Origin: CAXXHQ01 sp963665265
GTDB lineage: Bacteria; Planctomycetota; Planctomycetia; Pirellulales; Thermoguttaceae
DNA: 64,000 nt
NCBI GenBank assembly: GCA_963665265.2
Contig: OY762224.2
Coordinates: forward strand, 3,162,001-3,226,000
Direction: 5' to 3'
In this document: positions 53,824 through 63,117 of the stretch, one piece after another
Numbering within the stretch: the stretch's first letter is position 1
How the letters are laid out: the number at the start of each line of letters is the position of its first letter
Notes under the pieces: generated by a model
What the model saw: the letters and a program-made list of their open reading frames with translations, nothing else
Databases searched by the model: none
Told to the model about the DNA's origin: nothing
Position numbers and translations under genes: made by a program

Positions 53824-53960
53824 ACATACGTTAATTCCTTATCGAAAAAGGGCGTTTTATCACATACAATTCACACTGCGTCGTCGGTCGGCTCTCCCTC
53901 AAGGTAACTCGACTTGCTTGTGCGATGTCTCTACGCGGTTCCCAAGGCGGAATTTGAATC

Positions 53961-55388
53961 ATGTCGTCTGCGAATCAGAATCTATTGAGTCACATTCCGT
54001 CCGTCGAAAGTCTTATCCAAGTCGCCCAGTCGGAAGCGTGGGCTCAAGCGATCGGAAGGCGTTTATTGGTCGATTCCATTCGCGCGGCGGTCGATAAAGT
54101 CAGAGCGGAGCTTTTGCGTTCGACTGACGACTCGCCGGAACGTTTCGGCGAAGGCGTGCAAGAGCGATTGCGACGCTCCGTTCTCGACGAGGCTCGGCGT
54201 CGCGTCGAAGCGACTGAGGCGCCCTATTATCGCAAAGTGATCAACGCGACGGGCGTTATATTGCATACAGCTTTAGGTCGCGCCGTTTTGGCTCCCTCGG
54301 TCTTAAAGCAAATCCAATCGGAACTCGGCGGATATTCGCTTCTACAGGCCGACGTCGAATCGGGAAGTCGGGAGAAACGCGACGCGCAGATCGAACGTCT
54401 ACTCCGTCAACTTACCGGCGCCGAAGCGGCGACGGTCGTTAATAATAACGCGGCCGCGACGTCGATCGTCTTGAACTCCGTCGCGGCCGGTAAGGAAGTG
54501 ATCGTTTCACGCGGGCAACTAGTTGAAATCGGCGGTTCGTTTCGCCTTCCCGACGTCATGGCTGCAAGCGGCGTAAAATTAATTGAAGTCGGAACGACGA
54601 ATAAAACGCATCCTCGTGATTATGAAAACGCGATCGGCCCCAATACGGCCGCAATTCTTCGCGTTCATCCTAGCAATTACAAAATCTCCGGTTTCACTTC
54701 GGAAACGTCGCTCGCCGACTTGGTGCGCATCGGTCGCGAACGGGGGCTGGTCGTCATCGACGATCTCGGCGCAGGACCGCTTATTGATTTCTCGCGATTC
54801 GGCTTCGAAAAAGAGCCGACTCTGCAAGAGTCGCTTCAGACGGGAGCCCATCTCGTTACGGCAAGCGCCGATAAACTAATCGGGGCGAGTCAAGGAGGTG
54901 TCATTCTCGGTCGATCAGACCTCGTACAAGCGATTCGTAAGAATCCGCTTGCCCGAATTCTCCGAGTCGGCAAGCTGACGCTCGCGGCGCTTGAAGCCAC
55001 GCTAAAACTTTTCCTGGACGAAGAAATAGCCCTTGCGGAAATTCCGACGCTGCGAATGCTGCGGCGTCCTTTAGATGAGATCGCCGCGCAGGCCGAACGG
55101 ATCGCGGCCGAGGTTCGAGGGCAAGCTCCTGGCGTTTCCGCCGAAACGATTGACGGTTATTCCCAGATGGGAAGCGGCTCGCTGCCGACCCAGAATCTCG
55201 CTACGCGGCTTGTCGAGATTCGCTCCGACGTGATCGAATCCGGCGAAATATCCGCCCGGCTTCGTCGGTCGTCTCCTCCGGTCTTCGCCCGCGTTCACAA
55301 CGGTCGAGTCTTGCTCGATCCGCGAACTTTGCTCGACGGCGAAGAGCCGTCGTTGATCGACTCGCTAGTCGCCTCGCTATCTCAATGA
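53961..55388 (+). CDS. selA: L-seryl-tRNA(Sec) selenium transferase (SelA)
   Basis: 475 residues. PLP enzyme that converts Ser-tRNA(Sec) to Sec-tRNA(Sec). Typical features: an N-terminal helical tRNA-binding domain (LLSHIPSVESLIQ), KVINATGVILHTALGRAVL, TVVNNNAAATSIVL, the Schiff-base lysine in TASADKLIGASQGGVILG (about residue 304), and LRVGKLTLAALEATL. Length is normal (E. coli 463). selB follows 34 bases downstream. Confidence 0.96.
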   Translation: MSSANQNLLSHIPSVESLIQVAQSEAWAQAIGRRLLVDSIRAAVDKVRAELLRSTDDSPERFGEGVQERLRRSVLDEARRRVEATEAPYYRKVINATGVILHTALGRAVLAPSVLKQIQSELGGYSLLQADVESGSREKRDAQIERLLRQLTGAEAATVVNNNAAATSIVLNSVAAGKEVIVSRGQLVEIGGSFRLPDVMAASGVKLIEVGTTNKTHPRDYENAIGPNTAAILRVHPSNYKISGFTSETSLADLVRIGRERGLVVIDDLGAGPLIDFSRFGFEKEPTLQESLQTGAHLVTASADKLIGASQGGVILGRSDLVQAIRKNPLARILRVGKLTLAALEATLKLFLDEEIALAEIPTLRMLRRPLDEIAAQAERIAAEVRGQAPGVSAETIDGYSQMGSGSLPTQNLATRLVEIRSDVIESGEISARLRRSSPPVFARVHNGRVLLDPRTLLDGEEPSLIDSLVASLSQ

Positions 55389-55422
55389 ACTTTTCAAGCG
55401 GCTTTTTTCAGGAGATTTGCGA

Positions 55423-57327
55423 GTGAAGAGTATCAATCTTACCGTCGGTACGGCGGGGCATATCGATCACGGCAAAACCGCTCTGGTGAAGAACCTAACC
55501 GGCTGCGACACCGATCGATTGAAGGAGGAAAAAGAACGCGGCATGTCCATCGAACTCGGTTTCGCGCCATGCATGATCGCCGATACGCAAATCGGCGTCG
55601 TCGACGTGCCGGGACACGAGAACTTCATCAAAAAGATGGTCGCCGGAGCGGTCGGCATGGACGCCGTCATTCTTGTCATCGCCGCCGACGACGGGGTAAT
55701 GCCTCAAACCCGCGAGCATCTCGACATTCTTTCGTTGTTGGGAATCCGACACGGTCTCGTCGTAATCACCAAAATAGATCGCATCGAACCGACGAAACAT
55801 GCCGAAGTCGTCGCTAAAGCGAGGAGTTTTTTGCAGGGAACTTTTTTAGAATCCTCGCCGATCTTTCCGCTTTCGAACGTCACGGGAGAAGGCTTCGATC
55901 CGTTCTTGGAATCGCTTGCGGAGCTAACCCGCTCAATCCTTCCCAAACGAATCGACGGGATTTTTCGCGCGCCGATCGAGCGCGTCTTTACCGCGCCGGG
56001 ATACGGAACCGTCGTTGCCGGGATTCCCGTCTCCGGCATGGCCCGAGTCGGCGACGAAGTTGTTCTGCTTCCGCAAAATCTATCAGGCCGTATACGACGA
56101 ATCGAAGTCTATGGCCAAGACTCCGGCGAAGTTTTGGCCGGACAATGCGCGGCGATCAACGTCGGGCGTTGGGATCACCGCGATATTCGACGCGGCGACG
56201 TGTTGACTTTGCCCGGATATTTTACGCCGAAAGAATGGTTCGTCTGCTCGTTAAAGCTGCTGCCCCATGAAAAATTGCGACTAAAAAGCGGTTGTGAAGT
56301 GAAATTCCACGTCGGAACGTCCGAAACGGCCGCCTTTTTCTATCCTCTTAGCGGCGCGTTTATGGACGGCGGCGCGGAAGCGCTCGTGCAAATCCGAACC
56401 AAATCCCCGGTCGTCGCGGGACCGGGCGACCATTTCCTTTTGCGAACGCCGACGCCTACGCAAACCGTCGGCGGCGGGCAAATCGTCGAGGCGGTCGATC
56501 GTCGATATAAAGGAAATCGCCCTGGCGTCTCGGAAGATTTGCATGCCCGACGCAAGGCAATATGCGACGAACGCTCTTTCGTCGAGTATTGCGTACGCAA
56601 GACCGAGTCGTTCGCAATCGACGCTCCGACTGTCGCCGTTCGCGTGAAAATGCATACGGATCGCACGTCGGGCATTCTTGCCGATTTGGTCTCCGCAAAG
56701 AAAATCTTTTCCGCAGCGGGAAACCTTTTCGTGCATGAAGAAACGGCGGCAGATCTTGCAGCGAAAATCGTTTCACATATCGAAGAGAGCCACAGACAGG
56801 CGCCCGAAAGCCCCGGCGTCGCTCACGATCAATTGCGACGCTTGACGACGCTAGAGAAACCGATCTTCGACGCCGTCATTTCCCGTCTTATGGAGAGCGG
56901 ACGCGTCGTGGAACGTTTTCGACGCTTGGCGCTTCCTTCGCATCACGGCGCTCTTCAGAACGACGACGCACAGACTCTCGACGCTATCGACGCTTTATAT
57001 AGGGCGAAACTATTCGCTCCGCCGAGCATCGAGGAAATCGCCGCCCAACTGAGCGCTAGCGCGTCGACGGTCGAAAAACGGCTTCGCGTCTTGTGCGAAC
57101 ATGAACGCTTGGTCCGAACCGAAAACGGAATTCTCTTCCATCAGGAGGCGATTTCAAAAGCGCAGGAAATCGTCGCGGCGCATTTCCAAGAAAAAGGACG
57201 ACTGGAAAGCGTTGATTTTAAATACCTACTGGATACTACGCGGAAATTTGCCTTGCCGCTCTTAGATTACTTGGACCGAATCGGCGTGACGCGGCGAGTC
57301 GGAAATACGCGTTATCCGAAAAAGTAA
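55423..57327 (+). CDS. selB: Selenocysteine-specific elongation factor SelB
   Basis: 634 residues. I place the start at GTG 55423 because AGGAG lies 8 nt ahead of it; a TTG six bases upstream is too close to the site. The GTPase domain has GTAGHIDHGKTALVKNLTG, DVPGHENFIKKMV and ITKIDRIEPTK. Domains II-III follow, then C-terminal winged helices (FAPPSIEEIAAQLSASASTVEKRL ... ALPLLDYLDRIGVTRRVG) that bind the SECIS hairpin. It brings Sec-tRNA to UGA codons. Convergent with a Sec-encoding gene. Confidence 0.96.
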   Translation: MKSINLTVGTAGHIDHGKTALVKNLTGCDTDRLKEEKERGMSIELGFAPCMIADTQIGVVDVPGHENFIKKMVAGAVGMDAVILVIAADDGVMPQTREHLDILSLLGIRHGLVVITKIDRIEPTKHAEVVAKARSFLQGTFLESSPIFPLSNVTGEGFDPFLESLAELTRSILPKRIDGIFRAPIERVFTAPGYGTVVAGIPVSGMARVGDEVVLLPQNLSGRIRRIEVYGQDSGEVLAGQCAAINVGRWDHRDIRRGDVLTLPGYFTPKEWFVCSLKLLPHEKLRLKSGCEVKFHVGTSETAAFFYPLSGAFMDGGAEALVQIRTKSPVVAGPGDHFLLRTPTPTQTVGGGQIVEAVDRRYKGNRPGVSEDLHARRKAICDERSFVEYCVRKTESFAIDAPTVAVRVKMHTDRTSGILADLVSAKKIFSAAGNLFVHEETAADLAAKIVSHIEESHRQAPESPGVAHDQLRRLTTLEKPIFDAVISRLMESGRVVERFRRLALPSHHGALQNDDAQTLDAIDALYRAKLFAPPSIEEIAAQLSASASTVEKRLRVLCEHERLVRTENGILFHQEAISKAQEIVAAHFQEKGRLESVDFKYLLDTTRKFALPLLDYLDRIGVTRRVGNTRYPKK

Positions 57328-57360
57328 TCGTCCGTTTCCTTCGCAACGCGCAATAGCGAT

Positions 57361-57392
57361 AAAAAAAGCCCAACGGTTTTCCGTCGGGCTTT
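57361..57392 (-). terminator. Intrinsic terminator after selenoprotein gene 1, shared with selB
   Basis: A 12-bp stem (AAAGCCCGACGG/CCGTTGGGCTTT on the minus strand, with one G-U pair) with an AAAA loop is followed by seven T. It lies 26 bases after the TAG of the minus-strand gene, not after its TGA, which supports the longer reading frame. It can also stop selB transcription weakly. Confidence 0.85.
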
Positions 57393-57417
57393 AGTTCCCT
57401 AACAAGGAGATTTTACG

Positions 57418-59208
57418 CTATTTCTTTACTTTAATCACGCTGTCGTTTTTTTCGACGATCTCAAAAGGATCGGCTTTCATCTTAACGCGAACGTGATACT
57501 CCTCCGCGGGATCCGATGGCGCTCGCCACGAGCGCCGGCAAGTGAAACCTCAGCCATACTCAAAGTCGCCCTGTTCGACGACTTTCCCCTTCGGATCGGT
57601 TATTTCAAAGTGCGGCGCGCCGGGTCGTTGGTTATCGCAAGTCATGTTTCTACATACTTCGCCGGCAGAACCGATTAGCGACATGGCAAGTTGAACGTCG
57701 GAGGGCGAATTATAAACTGCCGCCGTGACGTGAGGAGTGTAGGGAGGGCCGAAAGGCATCGGAACGGTTTCGCCTTTGACGACTTTTACCGCCTTGCACC
57801 CTCGAGTTCCGGTGGCGGCGACGAACGATGCCTTTTCGGCGCCTTTGACGCCGCCCAACTGCTTGTACGTCTTCATCAACGAGGATTCTTTCGCGTCCGC
57901 ATTCGCCGGAGCGGATTGCTCGCGTTTAGTGATCGTGTACTGCAGAAGTTTCCATTCTCCGACAGGTACCGCAACGGGAACGTCCTTCTTGCCTTGAATT
58001 TTCAAAATGCCTTGGTCGCCGTAAATCAGCGCGGCGTACTCCTCGTTCGGATTTGTCACGCTGCCGATATCCGTCTTCAACGGCTCGAGCGAAATTTTGT
58101 CGCCCGAAGACGACGCTTGCATTTCGTAGTACTTTCCGTTGACGCAGATGATTTTGCCGACGTTATAGCGATAACTCGAAGCGGTTAAGTCGTACGGCGA
58201 AAAATAGACGCCGGATTTCGGCGGCGTTGGATCGATTAAAATCGAGTCGCCTTGTTGCGAATAGATTTGGCCGTCGTCCATCATGACGTTGTCGAGAATT
58301 TTCGTCTCGTCGTTGAAAAGGCCGTTGCTGTTGAAATCAAGCAGAACCACACAGTGCTTTTTTCCGTCAAGGGATATTTCGCCGATGCGGTAGGCCGACG
58401 ATCGCATTTGAGCCGAAAAATAACCGGAGTTCCCCGAAGAATGCGAGCTGACGGTGAAGAAAAACCCGGTCTTTAGCTCCGCTCCGTCGACTTCGGTCAT
58501 CACGTCAACTCGAGGAAAAGTGATGTTGACGTAAGAAAAACTGGCGGAGCTTTGTTCGTGTTGCACTTTCCCTTCGATGACTTTGTCGTCCGTCAAATCG
58601 CCGTTATGGTTTGAGTCGAAGTAAAGCCGTTCAAATTTGGCAACTTTCCCGGCAGTAGTCTTCGCTTCGGCATTTAGCGGAGAACGAGCGGACTTCGCCG
58701 ACTCGCCGAACAACGCGGCCGACAGCCATTCGCTGAAAGACTTGCTTTTCGATTCTTGTTTGGCCGCTTCGGCCTCTTTCTTCCCCTTTTCCTCCTTCGC
58801 GTCCTCCTTCTTCTTGTCCGCTTTTTTATCTTCGGAAGGCGTCGGAACGGCCGAATCGAAAACGAAGAGATACTCCTGCGAACCTATTTTGGCGACGCCG
58901 AAAAACGGTTGCTTTGCGTTGTATTTCGGCTCTTTCTTCACCAGCTTTTTGAACTTTTCATTCGACGCCGCATCGCCCATCGAAGTGACGCTGCCTTGGG
59001 CGTCGACGTTCGTTTGACGGTAAAAAGACTGCGGATACGTCTGGCGATACAGAAATTCAAGCGAGTCGAAGGAAACATTCGACGAATCTTCGGCGTCAAG
59101 CTGTTTCAACTCGAGATTGCAGGTTTCCGCCTGCGTTCGAGTCCCCCAAGTAAGAAAAAGCGAAATCGCCCCAAGCGCAAAGAATACATTGCGAATGAAT
59201 AGTCGCAT
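57418..59208 (-). CDS. Secreted selenoprotein, tandem paralog 1 (Sec at in-frame TGA 57550-57552)
   Basis: 596 residues if the TGA at 57550-57552 is read as Sec (U553); conventional calling stops at 552. The frame then runs 43 codons to TAG 57418-57420, with EYG-U-GFTCRRSW at the junction. Signal peptide MRLFIRNVFFALGAISLFLTWGTRTQA; then a Lys/Glu-rich low-complexity stretch (about 125-155); two EF-hand-like loops (DSNHNGDLTDD, DFNSNGLFNDE); and a C-terminal beta-sandwich (HFEITDPKGKVVEQGDFEYG) whose last strands (AEEYHVRVKMKADPFEIVE) lie after the UGA. So stopping at TGA would cut a domain. Two more cysteines precede it (GEVCRNMTC). Ordinary-stop reading cannot be excluded without data. Function unknown; likely periplasmic redox or metal binding. 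Confidence 0.85.
57518..57536 (-). promoter_or_regulatory. SECIS-like hairpin, selenoprotein 1
   Basis: On the minus strand GGCGCTCG, loop TGG, CGAGCGCC: 8 perfect pairs, starting 13 nt after the TGA, apical loop 21 nt from the codon, G as second loop base. It fits the bacterial SECIS model and lies within the continued coding frame. Confidence 0.8.
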
Positions 59209-59260
59209 CGGTTAGCTCCGTTTAGTCCCGCCGTTACGAAATCGCACTGATGTGCGTCAC

Positions 59261-59288
59261 ATTGTAGCCGAAGGTGGGGAATTGTCAA
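59261..59288 (-). promoter_or_regulatory. Sigma-70 promoter of selenoprotein gene 1
   Basis: Minus strand: TTGACA (59288-59283), 16-nt spacer, TACAAT (59266-59261). About 50 bases ahead of the start codon. The same elements with the same spacing precede the paralog, so the promoter was duplicated with the gene and kept. Confidence 0.75.
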
Positions 59289-59328
59289 TATCCGATTTGC
59301 CGCCGATTCTTTTTCTCTCTAATATACG

Positions 59329-59359
59329 AAAAAAGCCCGACGGTTTTCCGTCGGGCTTT
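59329..59359 (-). terminator. Intrinsic terminator after selenoprotein gene 2
   Basis: A perfect 12-bp stem (AAAGCCCGACGG/CCGTCGGGCTTT) with a 4-nt loop and a run of T on the minus strand, 25 bases after the TAG of the upstream gene. Near-copy of the one at 57361-57392. Confidence 0.85.
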
Positions 59360-59384
59360 AGTTTCCTAGTAGGGAGATTTTACG

Positions 59385-61196
59385 CTATTTCTTTACTTTA
59401 ATCACGCTGTCGTTTTCTTCGACGATTTCAAAGGGATCGGCTTTCATCTTAACGCGAATGTGATACTCCTCTGCTAGATCCGATGGCGCTCGCCACGAGC
59501 GCCGGCAAGTAAAACCTCAGCCATACTCAAAGTCGCCCTGTTCGACGACTTTCCCTTTCGGATCGGTTATTTCAAAGTGCGGCACGCCGGGTCTGCGGTT
59601 AAAGCAAATCATGCTGCCGCATATTTCGCCCGCCGATCCGACCAACGTCATAGTCAATTGAAAGTCCGGCTGGCCTCCGAATCGAATAGCAGTGACAGTC
59701 GGCTTGTACGGAGGCCCAAAAGGCATTACCGAGGTTTTGCCCTTCTCTACTTTAACCGCGCGATATTTAGCGGTTCCGTCGGCCGAGACGATCGAAGGAA
59801 GCTTTTCGTTCTGCTTCGATTTGCTTTGAGAATAAACGAACTGCTTGAACGCCTTTGCCAAAGAGGAGTCTTTTGCTTCGATCTTCGGAGGATCGAGCGG
59901 CTTCGGCTTTTCTCTTTTGATGATCTCGCAGGATAAAAGCTTCCATTCGCCTTCAGGAACCGCGACCGGAACGTCCTTCTTGCCTTTGATTTTCAATAAG
60001 CCTTTGTCGCAGTAAATTAACGCTACGTATTCTTCGTTCGGATTCGTTATCGCCCCCAGAGCGATTTTCGACGGCTCCAGCGATAGTTTGTCGCCGGCGG
60101 GCGAAACGCTCATCTCGTAATATCTGCCGTCGATGCTGACGATTTTCCCGACGTTATATCGGCAATCCAATTCCGATAAATCGTAGGGCGACATGGCGTT
60201 TTCGACGCTCGGCCGACCGGGATCGATCAGCATGGAGTCGCCTTGCTGAGGATAAACTTGATCTTCGGCGCCTTGAACGTTTTGAAGCACGCCGAATTCG
60301 TCGTTGAATAGGCCGTTGCTGTTGGTATCCGTTAATACGACGCGACGTTTTTTCCCGTCGAGCGTTATTTCGCCTATTCGGTAGGCCCCGGCGTTAATGC
60401 TGGCGGAATCGTAATTGAAGTTACTAGAAGCTTGCGAGTCCAACGACACGAAAAACGCGGTCTTGACCGAAGATCCGGCGACGTCGATCGTCGTTTCTAT
60501 GCGAGGAAAAGTTAGATTGTACATTGCGTATTCGCTCGACGAACTCTCGTGGGAAATCTTGCCTTCGAGAACTTTGTCGTCGGTTAAATCGCCGTTCCGG
60601 TTAAGATCGAAATAGAGACGTTCGAGCTTGACGGATTTAACGTCGGGTTTCAATGCGTTATCAGATTTTGGGGCGTCATTCGAATTTACCGTCTCGCCCA
60701 ATAACGCGGCCGACATCCATTCGCTGAAAGACTTGCGTTTCGATTCTTGTTTGGCCGCTTCGACCTCCTTCTTCCCCTTTTCCTCTTTCGCGACCTCCTT
60801 CTTTTCCGCTTTTTTATCTTCAGAAGGCGTCGCAACGGCCGAGTCGAAAACGAAGAGATACTCCTGCGAACCTATTTTGGCAACGCCGAAAAACGGCTGT
60901 TTTGCGTTGTATTTCGGCTCTTTCTTCACCTGCTTTTTGAACTTTTCAACCGATTCCTCATTGCCGACAAAGGTGACTTTTCCTTTGGCGTCGACGTTCA
61001 TTTGGCGATAAAAAGACTGCGGATACGTCTGACGATACAAATACTCCGGCGATTCCGAGGAAGCGTTCGACGAATCTTCAGGCTCAAGTAGTTTCAACTC
61101 AAGATCGCAAGTTTCCGCCTGCGTTGGAGTCCCCAAAGTAAGAAAAAGCGAAATCGCCCCCAGCGCAAAGAAAACATTGCGAATGAATGGTCGCAT
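59385..61196 (-). CDS. Secreted selenoprotein, tandem paralog 2 (Sec at in-frame TGA 59517-59519)
   Basis: 603 residues with Sec at position 560, followed by 43 codons to TAG 59385-59387. Same architecture as paralog 1: signal peptide (MRPFIRNVFFALGAISLFLTLGTPTQA), Lys/Glu-rich segment, EF-hand-like loops (DLNRNGDLTDD, DTNSNGLFNDE), conserved GEICGSMIC, and the EYG-U-GFTCRRSW junction. The 43-residue tail differs from paralog 1 at only three residues, with four silent codon changes and no indel. The middle of the protein is clearly more diverged. First gene of the tandem pair; each copy has its own promoter and terminator. Function unknown. Confidence 0.85.
59485..59503 (-). promoter_or_regulatory. 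SECIS-like hairpin, selenoprotein 2
   Basis: Identical to the hairpin of paralog 1 (GGCGCTCG, TGG, CGAGCGCC) and again exactly 13 nt after the TGA. Confidence 0.8.
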
Positions 61197-61247
61197 CGGT
61201 TAGCTCCGTTTAGTCCCGCCGTTACGAAATCGCACTGATTTGCGCCG

Positions 61248-61275
61248 ATTGTAGCCGATGGCGGGGAATTGTCAA
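61248..61275 (-). promoter_or_regulatory. Sigma-70 promoter of selenoprotein gene 2
   Basis: Minus strand: TTGACA (61275-61270), 16-nt spacer, TACAAT (61253-61248), about 50 bases before the ATG at 61196. The spacer differs from that of paralog 1 at a few positions, but both boxes are kept. Confidence 0.75.
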
Positions 61276-61484
61276 TATCCGTGTCCTTATCGAATCCTGC
61301 GCAATCAATAAATCGTATTGCAGATATAAACTTTCGCTTGCTCCTGCATAATTATCCGTATCTGAAAAAACAGAGAGCAATTGTACCTCAATAGGCGTTT
61401 GAATATTGTTTAGGCAAGACGATAGCGGTTATTGTTAGGGGATTTCAAGAGCGTGACGAATAGCAAGTCTTCGCAGCATTAACC

Positions 61485-62360
61485 ATGTCAATGCTTAATT
61501 CTTACTCCGAGGACGACAAGCAAGCATTAGTGAAACGCGGCTTGAAAACGCCAACGATCGGAAAACGGTTGCAGGGGGCGAAGATGTTTTTCGCCGCCGC
61601 GCTGAAACGCAAGCTGATTACGGAGAACCCCTTCGCCGACGTTCGCATAAACTCCGTCGTCGATGAAAGCCGCAACGTCTTCGTTGACCGTGAGACGATT
61701 TACAAGGTTATGGACGCGGCGCCCGACGGCGAGTGGCGCGCTATCATCGCCCTATGTCGGTTTGCCGGCTTACGCTGTCCGTCCGAAGTCCTGTCCCTCA
61801 AGTGGACCGATATTAATTGGGCCGAAAAGACGATTCGAATTACTAGCCCGAAGACGGCGCACCACGAGGGCGGCCAATATCGCCTCATTCCGTTCTTTCC
61901 CGAGCTTGTCACGCCATTGTTGGAAGCCCAAGAATTCGTACCGACGGGTTCGGTTTACGTCATTTCGCGGCACAGGTCGCAAGCCGAGTCGCCTAAGGGG
62001 TGGCGGAATACGAATTTGCGTAGCGACTTTTTGGACATCATCTGGCGTGCCAAGGTGAAGGAATGGCCGAAATTATTCCATGCCCTTCGCGGGAGTTGCG
62101 AGACGGAGCTTGTCGAACGATTTCCGATTCAAACCGTCACAAAATGGCTTGGAAACAGCCCGAAAGTAGCCCTAAAGCACTACCTTCGCGTTTTGCCTGA
62201 GCATTTTAAGAAAGCCGTGAGCGAAACGATCGACGATCCTGAAAAGTTGGCGCAAAATCGTGCGCACAACACGTCGAAATGGCGCAAACCCCAAAAACAA
62301 GAAACCCCGTTTTTACCGAGAAAAACGAGGTTTTACGAAAGTTTACGCGTCGCAAAATAG
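61485..62360 (+). CDS. Tyrosine recombinase/integrase, N-terminally short
   Basis: 291 residues. The catalytic domain is present: the first Arg in FAGLRCPSEVLSLKW, then HALRGSCETELVE (the H-x-x-R box) and WLGNSPKVALKHYLRV with the Tyr nucleophile. The N-terminal SAM-like core-binding domain is reduced (TIGKRLQGAKMFFAAALKRKLITENPF), and the family is usually about 400 residues, so the gene may be truncated. It marks the beginning of a mobile region at the window end. Confidence 0.8.
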   Translation: MSMLNSYSEDDKQALVKRGLKTPTIGKRLQGAKMFFAAALKRKLITENPFADVRINSVVDESRNVFVDRETIYKVMDAAPDGEWRAIIALCRFAGLRCPSEVLSLKWTDINWAEKTIRITSPKTAHHEGGQYRLIPFFPELVTPLLEAQEFVPTGSVYVISRHRSQAESPKGWRNTNLRSDFLDIIWRAKVKEWPKLFHALRGSCETELVERFPIQTVTKWLGNSPKVALKHYLRVLPEHFKKAVSETIDDPEKLAQNRAHNTSKWRKPQKQETPFLPRKTRFYESLRVAK

Positions 62361-62454
62361 CGGCGGTAGGATTCGACGACGATTTCATAAGTCCGGATTC
62401 TACAAGCGAGTTAGGACAAACGCAAGAATCGATTGGCGCAAAATCGTGCGCACA
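62247..62454. repeat. 22-nt perfect direct repeat around the integrase 3' end
   Basis: The same 22 bases (beginning TTGGCGCAAAATCG and ending GTGCGCACA) occur at 62247-62268, inside the integrase C-terminus, and at 62433-62454, 186 bases apart. It could be an attachment-site relic or a coding-repeat duplication. Confidence 0.6.
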
Positions 62455-62593
62455 CCCTGAAAAAGGGAAAAATTGCCCCTCCTTGACTGCCTCTGAAATC
62501 ACTTCGTCGGCAAGCGATCTTGCATATCTCTTTCGCCGATTGGCCGCCTTGTCGCCCGAAGAACGTACGGCGTTGCGAGCATTGCTGAAGTAG
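62279..62593 (+). CDS. Doubtful small ORF overlapping the integrase end
   Basis: 104 residues, overlapping the integrase by 82 bases in another frame. The C-terminal half (SASDLAYLFRRLAALSPEERTALRALLK) looks like real protein, a helical segment, but the first half lies over the integrase and the repeats. It may be the displaced tail of an older, longer integrase or a short accessory gene. No family recognised. Confidence 0.3.
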   Translation: MAQTPKTRNPVFTEKNEVLRKFTRRKIAAVGFDDDFISPDSTSELGQTQESIGAKSCAHPEKGKNCPSLTASEITSSASDLAYLFRRLAALSPEERTALRALLK

Positions 62594-62724
62594 TCCGTTA
62601 CAACTCCTCAGAGCGAACCTAATGCGATTTCGATGCGAGGGCGCCTGACTGCATCGTTCGGATAAAGTACAATCCCAAACGGCGAGTCTCCTTTTCGCAT
62701 GTTCTTTTCTGAAGGTAGTTCGCA

Positions 62725-63117
62725 ATGACCGAAATCGAACGTCTGAATAAGTTGCCGCTCAATCAACTGGCGACGGAGTATCTGGAACGCTTAGGAGAGG
62801 ACACGGATCCGTCGATGTTGGCGGCGTTGCAACTGGCGTGGGTGGGATTGCAACGGACCAACATTCCAGTCCTGGAGAACTATCGGGAGGAACTGATTCA
62901 CGCTCTGCTTCAAGTGTCGGATTGGCGAGACCAGGAAGCGGCGTTGAAGACGGTGCTGATGGAAGAGGAGGAGACGGTGGAGGACATGGCGGAAGCGGAG
63001 TGGTCCGTGATAAACGAAATGGATCCGGAGGACGCCGCGGACGCGCTGGCAGAGAACTTCCAAGGTCACATGGCGGAAGACGATCCGTTTCTGGGGAACT
63101 CAGTCACGGAAGGTTAG
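62725..63117 (+). CDS. Acidic hypothetical protein in the mobile region
   Basis: 130 residues, strongly acidic, predicted helical: LNKLPLNQLATEYLERLGED ... VLMEEEETVEDMAEAEWSVINEMDPEDAADALAENFQ. No signal peptide or membrane segment. Its base composition (GC-rich, few of the usual TCG/GAA codons) differs somewhat from its surroundings, in line with a transferred region. Function unknown. Confidence 0.5.
   Translation: MTEIERLNKLPLNQLATEYLERLGEDTDPSMLAALQLAWVGLQRTNIPVLENYREELIHALLQVSDWRDQEAALKTVLMEEEETVEDMAEAEWSVINEMDPEDAADALAENFQGHMAEDDPFLGNSVTEG

Larger units (their letters stand above)
57361..61284. repeat. Tandem duplication of a promoter-gene-terminator unit
   Basis: Unit 1 spans about 57361-59296 and unit 2 about 59329-61284, each with promoter, leader, selenoprotein gene, SECIS and terminator. 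The flanks and the last 60 codons are much more alike than the middle of the genes, which has diverged, including short insertions. Confidence 0.85.
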
